From the NCBI GenBank assembly GCA_043497085.1, contig JBIEKI010000019.1: a DNA stretch of 64,000 nt; one strand, 5' to 3'. The notes below the pieces were generated by a model. The model ran no database searches, was not told the origin of the DNA, and saw only the letters and a list, made by a program, of their open reading frames with translations. Position 1 is the first letter of the stretch, and every line of letters starts with the position of its first letter. Made by a program: the position numbers and the translations under genes. Positions 7,875 through 15,232 of the stretch are shown piece by piece. The stretch is from Thalassobacillus sp043497085. Its GTDB lineage: Bacteria; Bacillota; Bacilli; Bacillales; Halobacillaceae.

Positions 7875-8782
7875 TGTCACTGCTCACGGTACAAAACCTT
7901 AAGAAAAATTACGATGGCAAGTCTGTCATCCAGGGGATAGATTTTTCCATTAATAAAGGTTCATGTGTAGCGCTGCTTGGTCCGAATGGCGCCGGCAAGA
8001 CCACGACATTACGCATGCTCTCCGGCCTGATCCGTTCCAGCGGAGGAAAGATCTCTTTTGAGGGGATGAGCGACCAATCGGATATCCGTTATCACATTGG
8101 GTACCTTCCCCAGCACCCGGTTTTCCATACCTGGATGTCAGGCAGGGAGTTCCTCGTCTATGTCGCGAGACTTGCTAATATGGACAAACAAACCGCCGCC
8201 AAGCGTGCAGAGGAATTAATGGACCGTGTCGGTATCGCGGATGCGAAAAATAAACGGATCAGCAAATATTCCGGAGGTATGAAACAGCGTCTGGGTATTG
8301 CCCAGGCAATGATTCACCAGCCGAAATTATTGATGCTGGATGAGCCGGTTTCCGCCCTTGACCCCATCGGCAGACGTGAAGTACTGACATTAATGGAAGA
8401 ACTGAAGGAAGAAACGACCCTGCTGTTTTCCACTCATATTCTGAATGACGCCGAAGAAGTCAGTGATGAACTGCTGCTGATGCATAACGGTAAAATTGTG
8501 GAGGCTGGATCCCTCGAAGGTGTACGGCAGAAGCATCGTGTTGATAAGATTGACGTTTCATTCCAGGAAGGCTTCACCCCTGAGGAAGCAAAAATAACCG
8601 CCTTGCCTACCGTAATACGAGCGGAAACTAATAAAGGGACTTATCATATTTTTGTCAACGACACCAACCAGGCGAGAGATGAAATTTTACAATTGGTTTA
8701 TACAGAAGGCTGGCCGCTGGAACGATTTGAAGTCGGTCGTGCATCCTTAGAGGATCTCTTCATGAAGGTGGTGAATCAATGA
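7874..8782 (+). CDS. ABC exporter ATP-binding protein (YxlF-like)
   Basis: The 302-residue ATPase carries Walker A 'GPNGAGKTTT', the signature 'YSGGMKQRLGIAQ', Walker B 'LLMLDEPVSALD' and the switch His in 'LLFSTHIL'. A C-terminal extension of about 80 residues is usual for exporters of the ABC-2 type. The ATG at 7874 follows GGAGACAGGAG and overlaps the preceding stop; a longer open frame upstream has no ribosome binding site. The stop overlaps the permease start by 4 bases. The substrate is not known. Confidence 0.9.
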   Translation: MSLLTVQNLKKNYDGKSVIQGIDFSINKGSCVALLGPNGAGKTTTLRMLSGLIRSSGGKISFEGMSDQSDIRYHIGYLPQHPVFHTWMSGREFLVYVARLANMDKQTAAKRAEELMDRVGIADAKNKRISKYSGGMKQRLGIAQAMIHQPKLLMLDEPVSALDPIGRREVLTLMEELKEETTLLFSTHILNDAEEVSDELLLMHNGKIVEAGSLEGVRQKHRVDKIDVSFQEGFTPEEAKITALPTVIRAETNKGTYHIFVNDTNQARDEILQLVYTEGWPLERFEVGRASLEDLFMKVVNQ

Positions 8783-9555
8783 TGCAATTCATGACAGTTT
8801 TCAAACGTGAAATGCTGGAAGCAGGACGTAACTTCAAATGGATCTGGGTTCCACTCGTATTCATCCTGCTCGGCATATCTGACCCGTTATCCACTTATTA
8901 CCTGCCGCAAATCATCGAATCCGTCGGTGGACTTCCGGATGGCGCATCATTTGAAATACCGACACCTCCACCCTACGATGTGCTGATGATGAGTCTGGCA
9001 CAATACAGCCAGCTTGGTGTGCTTGTCGTCGCCTTGATGTCGATGGGGCTGATTTCAGGGGAAAGAAAAAGCGGAGTAGCTGAACTCGTGCTGGTGAAAC
9101 CCGTGAAGTATAGCACGTATGTATCAGCAAAATGGAGCGCTGTCAGTGTTTTAGTTTTAATATCTTTTTTCGCCGGATTAATGGCCAGCTGGTATTACGT
9201 CAATATCCTGTTTGGTGATATTTCCTTCTTAAACCTGATATGGACCTGGTTCTTCTATAGTTTATGGCTGTTGTACGTCATTAGTATATCGGTGTTTATG
9301 AACACGGTGTTCAAAGTGCCAGGACTGGTTGGATTCTTAACGATTCTATTCGTCATCATCACCAGCATCATTACAAACATTTTCAGCCATGTCCTCGATT
9401 GGAGCCCCGCTAAGTTAAGTGGCTATATCCGAACGATGCTAAGTGACGGAAGTATTCCAGCTGACCTGTGGGGAACTGCACTGGTCACGATAGGAATCAT
9501 TGCCCTCTTGCTAATAGCTGCTATCTACACTTTCCGCACCAAAGAAATGGCTTAA
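8779..9555 (+). CDS. ABC-2 type exporter permease (YxlG-like)
   Basis: The 258-residue integral membrane protein has about six hydrophobic segments and the layout of ABC-2 permeases, with the extracytoplasmic loop after the first segment containing 'GGLPDGASFEIPTPPPY' and 'MGLISGERKSGVAELVLVKPV' before the third. It forms the channel for the ATPase encoded just upstream (ATGA overlap). An IS-end remnant follows the stop codon immediately. Confidence 0.88.
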   Translation: MMQFMTVFKREMLEAGRNFKWIWVPLVFILLGISDPLSTYYLPQIIESVGGLPDGASFEIPTPPPYDVLMMSLAQYSQLGVLVVALMSMGLISGERKSGVAELVLVKPVKYSTYVSAKWSAVSVLVLISFFAGLMASWYYVNILFGDISFLNLIWTWFFYSLWLLYVISISVFMNTVFKVPGLVGFLTILFVIITSIITNIFSHVLDWSPAKLSGYIRTMLSDGSIPADLWGTALVTIGIIALLLIAAIYTFRTKEMA

Positions 9556-9556
9556 T

Positions 9557-9575
9557 TTAAGTGGGGGTAGTTCAA
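9557..9575 (+). repeat. Remnant right end of an IS200/IS605-family element
   Basis: Nineteen bases from 9557 are identical to the extreme right end of the TnpB element at 24361-24379 (TTAAGTGGGGGTAGTTCAA). Nothing else of the element remains beside it, so it is a scar of a lost copy or an internal deletion, directly behind the yxlG-type stop codon. Confidence 0.7.
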
Positions 9576-9684
9576 TCGAGGCAGCCAGACCTAGATGGGA
9601 CGCCCCCTCTAAATTTATAGATTTAAAAAAGAAGAATGCCTGAACCTAAGTAGTTCAGTTTCAGAACGCAAACAATAAAAATAA

Positions 9685-9735
9685 AATTTAAATTGAGCAT
9701 TAAATTGCAATGCAATTTGATGCTCAATTTAAATT
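9685..9735. repeat. 51-bp near-perfect palindrome
   Basis: Bases 9685-9709 are the reverse complement of 9711-9735 around the single base 9710, with one T/G mismatch (9701/9719). The outer arms read AATTTAAATTGAGCAT and ATGCTCAATTTAAATT. It could be a terminator between convergent genes or a cruciform-forming insertion. The rest of 9576-9930 shows no gene that I can support. Confidence 0.75.
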
Positions 9736-9930
9736 GTTAAATCCATATTCACGCGTATTTAGGACGGTTTTTATGCACATGAAAATGTAACCTAATTTGC
9801 AAGCCTGCAATAATTTTTGAAGACTTGCAAAACCACGAGCAAACACCAATGTGATTTGAGGTACAAAAAAAGCAAATTCCTTATCGGAAAATGCTCACTC
9901 TTCTTTATCTAATCTTAATAAAAAACTATC

Positions 9931-10740
9931 TTATCTTTGAAATATATAAATAGGGTGTTCACTTTTTTCTTCAAAACCGAGTGCTTTCGCCAGCTTATAA
10001 GAAGGAACATTTTGTTTGTCGCATGCCCAATCAGTAAATTTGTTATTTTTTTGACCGTACGAAATAAAGTGATATGCTAAGAATTTTCCTAATCCATATC
10101 CACGAAAAGATTCATCAGTCATGATATCGAGATCAATTTTATTAGAAGAACTCGCTGGTGAAGTTGCTTCACAAATAACTTTATTTTCATGATCAATCAG
10201 ACGAAACCCAAAACCGTGTGTTAAGAATGTATCTGTATCGTTCCAATACATTTCATAAAAGCGTGGTGGAAATAAATCGCTTTCCTTAATGTTTTTTTCA
10301 TTTATTCTTTCAAGTATTAAATTATCTGGAATTTTAGGAATTAAAGTGTTTTTAAAATTCGAATCGTTGAATGAAAAGGTGGTTCGTAAATTTTTTTGAT
10401 AAGTCAGGTTAGTATCTTTTAAGTGTATTTCGAAAGTCTCATTTGAAAATAAAACAACTAATTGATTGTTAGTAACTTTTTCATTTATTTTGTCTACTAC
10501 CCACTGATAAAACGGAATATTTTCGCTTGAACCATATAAGTGATGAATACCGTTTTCAATTTCTATTAAGGCACTTTTTGGTTCAAATTTATTATCCACG
10601 TATACTTTACCATCAATAATGCCTTCTAAAACTGAATAAGAAAATGTATGATCTAATTTATCTTTTTCTAACAAACGCAAAGCTAAATCATAGTTTTTAT
10701 TACTTAATAAAATTATAAAATTCAGTCCTTCCTTTTTCAT
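9931..10740 (-). CDS. GNAT-family N-acetyltransferase
   Basis: The 269-residue protein has a C-terminal GNAT fold: the acetyl-CoA loop is in 'DESFRGYGLGKFLAYHFI' (about residues 212-230), and 'WACDKQNVPSYKLAKALGFEEK' is the typical final part. The N-terminal half matches the longer GNAT_acetyltr_2 type of Bacillus. The substrate is unknown. The ATG at 10740 overlaps the rodA-like stop (TGATG) and lacks a strong ribosome binding site, so translation probably depends on rodA. The gene is clearly more AT-rich than its neighbours, suggesting acquisition by transfer. Confidence 0.82.
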   Translation of the reverse strand: MKKEGLNFIILLSNKNYDLALRLLEKDKLDHTFSYSVLEGIIDGKVYVDNKFEPKSALIEIENGIHHLYGSSENIPFYQWVVDKINEKVTNNQLVVLFSNETFEIHLKDTNLTYQKNLRTTFSFNDSNFKNTLIPKIPDNLILERINEKNIKESDLFPPRFYEMYWNDTDTFLTHGFGFRLIDHENKVICEATSPASSSNKIDLDIMTDESFRGYGLGKFLAYHFISYGQKNNKFTDWACDKQNVPSYKLAKALGFEEKSEHPIYIFQR

Positions 10741-11909
10741 CAATCCTGTAAATTGTTATCGCCGAACATAAACTCGCGCTGATGGAAATGCACAGCGAAC
10801 GCCAAGCCGATCGCCATCAGATTGGCAAGCAGCGAGCTTCCCCCATAACTGATGAATGGCAGAGGAATTCCTGTGATCGGCAAAAGCTGGACAGTCATGC
10901 CGATATTTTGAAATACATGGAACGTAATCATGCTGACGACCCCGACACATACATACGCACTAAAAGAATAATTTGCCCTAATGGCCAGCTGGATCAGATG
11001 ATAAATCAATAAAAAGAATACCAAAATGACAAGGCAGCTGCCGACAAAGCCGAATTCCTCTCCGATGACAGCGAAAATGAAATCGGTATGGCTTTCCGGG
11101 ATGTACACTTCCCCATCCCCAAAACCTTTTCCGGTCAACATTCCTGAGCCGATGGCTTGTAAGGATTTGATCAGATGATAGCCATCTCCTGATTGATATT
11201 TGTAAGGTTCGAGCCAGGCATATATCCTTCCCAGCTGATACTCCTTGATTCCCAGGTACTCCCGCAATATTTCAGGAGCCTGAATCACTAAATACAGGAC
11301 GGAGCCTCCTACAGCTCCAATTACACCGTAAATCGGCAAAATCAACTTCCAGGTGATTCCTGCCACGATAATCATCCCTGACATGATACCTAAAAACACT
11401 AATGCTGTGCCGAAATCCGGCTGCTGCATAATTAGCAAAATCGGAAGCCCTGTAACTCCCATGATTTTCAACAGCAGGTAAAAATCTGTTTTCGTAGTTT
11501 TGAATTGGTTGCTTTTATTGTGATTGACGATGACCCTGCTTAACACAAGAATCGTAAATATTTTCATGAACTCTGACGGCTGTATAGAACCGATCCCTGG
11601 CAGCAAAAACCAGCTCTTCTGGCCATTAATTACCGGAGCAATGCTTGACGGAGCAATAACCAGTATTGCAAGAACGAGGGTTCCTGCTCCATACAGGTAC
11701 CAGCTCAACCCTTTATATTGAATAGGTTCAATCATGAGCATTCCAGCTATAATCATGCTTCCAAGTGTATACCACATGATTTGGCGCACTACGAAATTAT
11801 CGGAATACTGATTGGTCTGTATAGCGCTGTAAATGGCAACACAACTGATGGTAAACAAGGCTAACATAATAAAAAATAGGCGCCAGTCAAAGCGCTCTTC
11901 AAAAGTCAT
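10740..11909 (-). CDS. SEDS peptidoglycan polymerase, RodA/FtsW/SpoVE family
   Basis: The 389-residue protein has about ten transmembrane segments and the SEDS motifs 'IQPSEFMKI', 'QQPDFGTALVF', 'YQLGRIYAWLEP', 'GKGFGDGEVYIPESHTDFIFAVIGEEFGFVG' (catalytic region) and 'GIPLPFISYGGSSLLANL'. Such proteins polymerise glycan strands from lipid II with a class B penicillin-binding protein. RodA-type seems likelier than FtsW or SpoVE from the loop 'GDGEVYIPESHTDFIFAVIGEE', but the paralogue cannot be fixed without alignment. GAGG precedes the ATG. The next gene overlaps its stop codon. Confidence 0.88.
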   Translation of the reverse strand: MTFEERFDWRLFFIMLALFTISCVAIYSAIQTNQYSDNFVVRQIMWYTLGSMIIAGMLMIEPIQYKGLSWYLYGAGTLVLAILVIAPSSIAPVINGQKSWFLLPGIGSIQPSEFMKIFTILVLSRVIVNHNKSNQFKTTKTDFYLLLKIMGVTGLPILLIMQQPDFGTALVFLGIMSGMIIVAGITWKLILPIYGVIGAVGGSVLYLVIQAPEILREYLGIKEYQLGRIYAWLEPYKYQSGDGYHLIKSLQAIGSGMLTGKGFGDGEVYIPESHTDFIFAVIGEEFGFVGSCLVILVFFLLIYHLIQLAIRANYSFSAYVCVGVVSMITFHVFQNIGMTVQLLPITGIPLPFISYGGSSLLANLMAIGLAFAVHFHQREFMFGDNNLQD

Positions 11910-12030
11910 TCAAACCATCCTCAAGATTTTTTCAAAATGATGTCTATAATTAAAGATTCTATTACAATATTAAGGACGTTGAAACAGTTTTGCAACAGTT
12001 TTCGTTATTATTAACAATGCTTCCAATTAA

Positions 12031-12063
12031 AAGCAGCATTACGGGAATTTCGTAATGCTGCTT
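12031..12063 (-). terminator. Terminator of the small gene at 12072
   Basis: A perfect 13-base stem AAGCAGCATTACG / CGTAATGCTGCTT with a 7-base loop is followed on the minus strand by TTTTAATT. Confidence 0.85.
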
Positions 12064-12071
12064 AATGCTTA

Positions 12072-12308
12072 TTATTCGATTTCTGCTACATATTGGCGAA
12101 GCTTTTCATTTCTTTCCTCGCGTTCCTGATCGGATGCAGTGTCGTATTTTTTCAAGAGATGGAATACTTCATTCAATTCTTCCTGAGGACGGATCTCTTT
12201 CAAGTACATATGCATCTTCACGACTAAATCATCAGGTAGAAATTCTTCCTGACTGATCAATTTCTTTTTTACATCTTTTTGTCCATGATCGATATTGCAT
12301 TCTGCCAT
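12072..12308 (-). CDS. Small conserved-looking protein of unknown function
   Basis: The product is 78 residues, charged and probably helical, with no membrane segment or signal peptide. It contains 'DVKKKLISQEEFLPDDLVVKMHMYLKEIRPQEELNEVFHLLKKYD'. I do not recognise a family. The ATG at 12308 is chosen because GGAGG lies 9 bases upstream; the open frame extends three codons further to a TTG inside that spacing. It has its own terminator and lies divergently from the M14 peptidase gene. Confidence 0.7.
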   Translation of the reverse strand: MAECNIDHGQKDVKKKLISQEEFLPDDLVVKMHMYLKEIRPQEELNEVFHLLKKYDTASDQEREERNEKLRQYVAEIE

Positions 12309-12484
12309 GATTAACAACCTCCATCTTTAGTATAAATAACTATTGAGTCTTATTACATCCTTACCCATATTGAAACCTGAAAAAACTTACCTATTGCCTA
12401 TATTCGTTAGAGGATTATTATCCGTTCATTGACAGCTTGTCTGCTACATACATTGGTAACAGTATCTTTTCAGGAGGTCATGGC

Positions 12485-13672
12485 ATGGACATTTCTGTAC
12501 GAAGAGGTGACACCCTCTGGTATTATGCCAGCATGTTCAATCTCCCATTACATTTGATTATCGACTCTAATCCTCGTATCAACCCAAATGCTTTGACTAT
12601 CGGACAGACCATCCGCATTCCCGGATACAGAAGTATCAGCTACCAGATACAGCGAGGGGACACATTTTGGAAATTGGCGACCGACCGTAATATCTCGCTT
12701 GACGCACTTTATCTGCTAAACCAGACTATCAACGCGAATAACCTGCAGATTGGCCTGGCAATTTCCATCCCGTCCAGAGTTACTTCAAGGGTAGTATTTG
12801 GCAAACAAGCCTATGACTCCTCTGTGTTAGGTCAGGATCTCGCAGAACTGTTCCATATATATCCGTTCATCCGCACAGAATCCATTGGTCGCAGCGTAAT
12901 GGGAAAAGAGTTGACAGAACTGCTAATTGGACGTGGACCACAAGTCGTTCATTGGAATGGTTCCTTTCATGCGCAGGAATGGATAACCACTCCGGTCATC
13001 ATGATGTTTCTGAATGATTACCTGCTTTCCCTCACCAACCAGGGATCCATTCGCGGCTTACAAATGAATCCCTTCTATGATCGGATTACGTTATCAATCG
13101 TTCCCATGGTCAATCCGGATGGTGTCGACCTTGTTATTAACGGCCCTCCTTCCGGGCCACGCGGTGAAGAAGTGCTCGAGCTCAATAATGGCAGTACAGA
13201 CTTTTTTGCCTGGAGAGCCAATATTCGCGGAGTGGATCTCAATAATCAGTATCCAGCAAAATGGGAAGTGGAGGCTGAAAGAAAGCCAGATCAGCCAGGG
13301 CCAAGAGACTTTCCAGGCTACCAGCCATTGACGGAGCCGGAAAGCATCGCCATGGCAGAACTGGCGGGGAACAGACAGTTCGCTAAAATGCTTACTTTCC
13401 ATACACAAGGTAAAGTGATCTATTGGGGGTTTGAGGGGCTGGAACCGCCAGAATCAGAGACGATCGTCAATGAGTTCGCACGCGTCAGCGGCTACCGTCC
13501 GATTCAGTATGTCGACAGTTTCGCCGGTTATAAAGATTGGTTCATTCAGGATTACAGGCGACCGGGCTTTACCGTGGAATTAGGACGAGGAACAAACCCG
13601 CTCCCTTTGGGACAATTTGATGAAATCTACCAGGAAGCCATCGGTATCTTCCTGGCCAGCATGTATATGTAA
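12485..13672 (+). CDS. LysM-containing M14 gamma-D-glutamyl-diamino acid endopeptidase
   Basis: The 395-residue protein has two N-terminal LysM repeats ('VRRGDTLWYYASMFNLPLHLI', then 'IQRGDTFWKLATDRNISLDAL') and an M14 zinc carboxypeptidase domain from about residue 110. Zinc ligands are His162 and Glu165 in 'FHAQEW' and His306 in 'FHTQGK'; the catalytic base is Glu365 in 'VELGRG'. This matches endopeptidase I of B. sphaericus type, which cuts the L-Ala-D-Glu-mDAP stem peptide. No signal peptide is visible, as in that enzyme. The ATG at 12485 follows AGGAGG by 7 bases. A sigma-E-like -10 (CATACATT, 12447-12454) lies upstream but without a good -35. Confidence 0.88.
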   Translation: MDISVRRGDTLWYYASMFNLPLHLIIDSNPRINPNALTIGQTIRIPGYRSISYQIQRGDTFWKLATDRNISLDALYLLNQTINANNLQIGLAISIPSRVTSRVVFGKQAYDSSVLGQDLAELFHIYPFIRTESIGRSVMGKELTELLIGRGPQVVHWNGSFHAQEWITTPVIMMFLNDYLLSLTNQGSIRGLQMNPFYDRITLSIVPMVNPDGVDLVINGPPSGPRGEEVLELNNGSTDFFAWRANIRGVDLNNQYPAKWEVEAERKPDQPGPRDFPGYQPLTEPESIAMAELAGNRQFAKMLTFHTQGKVIYWGFEGLEPPESETIVNEFARVSGYRPIQYVDSFAGYKDWFIQDYRRPGFTVELGRGTNPLPLGQFDEIYQEAIGIFLASMYM

Positions 13673-13680
13673 CAAATGTA

Positions 13681-13704
13681 AAGGCCTGCCTCCACACAGG
13701 CCTT
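13681..13704. terminator. Bidirectional terminator
   Basis: AAGGCCTG / CAGGCCTT with an 8-base loop and T or A runs on both sides, between the convergent M14 peptidase and CaCA exchanger genes. Confidence 0.85.
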
Positions 13705-13714
13705 TTATTACTTC

Positions 13715-14707
13715 TTAAGAGTAGATGTAAATCAGGTAGCTCGATACAAAATACGCTATCACAATCAATACTGACGGCATAATGTAGGTCAGCGTATTTT
13801 TCACCTGGACACGGATAATTGGGTAAATTGCCACTAACCCCAAAGCCATCGCACTCAACGTAGTGATGGCGTGCGTATTATTGACCGCCTGCAGGATAGC
13901 TTGTTTCCAGTACAATACATCTGTCCCGACAAGGATCATAAGATTGAACAGGTTACTTCCAAGGATGGAACCGATAGCTAACGGATAGTTTTTCAATTTC
14001 ACAGCCACCAATACAGAAACAGCCTCTGGTAAAGAGGTGAATGCGGCTACGAGAAATGTACCGACAAAGCTTGACCCCAGACCAGTAATAACAGCGATTT
14101 TATCAGCGGAAATCGTGAGTGCAGACCCAGCTGCTAAAATAAGCATAGCAGATAGGATAAATCCAATAACCGCTCGTTTCAGTGTGATATTTTTATAGGC
14201 GCTATAAGATTCTTCCTGCCCTTTTTTTGCGTTTTCCTGCGACTGATCGGTATTTGCTTTCGAGATCAATTTAATACCGGTAATGTACATAACAACCATG
14301 GCGATGGATTCCCAACCGACCCCGAATAAAGCAGGAGGCATTGGGAGGATGATCGCAACGACGACAGTCAATGATAACAGCATGAACAGCCCCATCGTAT
14401 AAAAGTTTTCGTTGGCAGCATGGTTGAAAATGCGTTCTTTTCTGAAAATCGCATCCATGACAGCCAGAATCATCAGGTTGAACAAATTGCTGCCCATTAC
14501 ATTCCCTACCGCTATATCCGGATTGTCGATCACAATGGAAGTGACACTGGTTGTCACTTCTGGCAGCGATGTAGCTCCGCCTAACAGCACACCTAAAACC
14601 GCTGCTTTCAACGTAGATTTCTTATCAATGACATCTACATAATTGGATATCTTGATACTTAAATAGATCGTTACTATCGCAGAAAGTAGAAATATTAAAT
14701 AAACCAA
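13715..14707 (-). CDS. Sodium/calcium exchanger family (CaCA) membrane protein
   Basis: The 330-residue protein has ten or eleven transmembrane segments arranged as two homologous halves. Each half carries an alpha repeat: 'GGATSLPEVTTSVTSI...AVGNVMGSNLFNLMIL' and 'TSLPEAVSVLVAVKLKNYPLAIGSILGSNLFNLMIL'. Such proteins exchange cytoplasmic Ca2+ or other cations for Na+ or H+. I place the start at a TTG (14707) seven bases behind AGGAGG; a longer frame to 14731 runs through that ribosome binding site. Confidence 0.88.
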   Translation of the reverse strand: MVYLIFLLSAIVTIYLSIKISNYVDVIDKKSTLKAAVLGVLLGGATSLPEVTTSVTSIVIDNPDIAVGNVMGSNLFNLMILAVMDAIFRKERIFNHAANENFYTMGLFMLLSLTVVVAIILPMPPALFGVGWESIAMVVMYITGIKLISKANTDQSQENAKKGQEESYSAYKNITLKRAVIGFILSAMLILAAGSALTISADKIAVITGLGSSFVGTFLVAAFTSLPEAVSVLVAVKLKNYPLAIGSILGSNLFNLMILVGTDVLYWKQAILQAVNNTHAITTLSAMALGLVAIYPIIRVQVKNTLTYIMPSVLIVIAYFVSSYLIYIYS

Positions 14708-14753
14708 TATGCGTCCTCCTAGCCAGACCAATAAACCAGGTCTCTCTGCACGA

Positions 14754-15232
14754 TTACCAATAATTCTTCATAAGTACACTTACCCAGTCTGGCTGTTTTA
14801 AATCTCCTGCAGGTAAAAATTCTTTCATAACAGGTTTAATATCAAGTACCGGTGTACCATCAATTGCATCCAACCCTTTCACAATGAGCGTTTTTCCATT
14901 TACACCTAATATCTTTACATAGGTGGAGCCTAATCGGTTAGGCCTGTTTTTACCTCGCTGTGCAAATATACCATATCGCCCGTATTCTGTATGATTGCGT
15001 GGATATCGCGACCCACGCTCCACCTTTTCCGCCCTTACTTTATGAAAATGATAGATAATTTCTGCATGCGAAAATTCATCTAGACCCTTTAGTGCTTCCT
15101 CCCGAAAATCTTCATTCAGCAAAATCGTTGAATCAACTTCCCCCCAATCATCGTCCATATTTCTTTTCTTTCGTTCCTTATATACCCGATTGGTTGTACG
15201 TGGATTATATCGTTCCTGGTCTCTTCTCTCAT
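14754..15232 (-). pseudogene. trmO: trmO-like tRNA methyltransferase (TsaA domain), frameshifted
   Basis: The main frame (14754-15158) gives a typical TrmO/UPF0066 domain with 'FSHAEIIYHFH', 'RYPRNH' and 'RYGIFAQRGKNRPNRLGST'. These SAM-dependent enzymes N6-methylate t6A37 in tRNA. The missing N-terminus ('HVQPIGYIRNERKEIW') is encoded just upstream in another frame, starting at an ATG that overlaps the helicase stop (ATGA, 15229-15232). The frames would join if one G were added at TGGAC (about 15153-15157), giving 'KEIWDDDWGEV'. It is either a real one-base deletion or a sequencing error; an internal ATG in the main frame has no ribosome binding site. Confidence 0.85.

Noticed and set aside
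12427..12461. Sigma-E promoter for the LysM-M14 peptidase gene
   Set aside because: The -10 CATACATT is perfect, but no ATA-type -35 lies at the proper distance.
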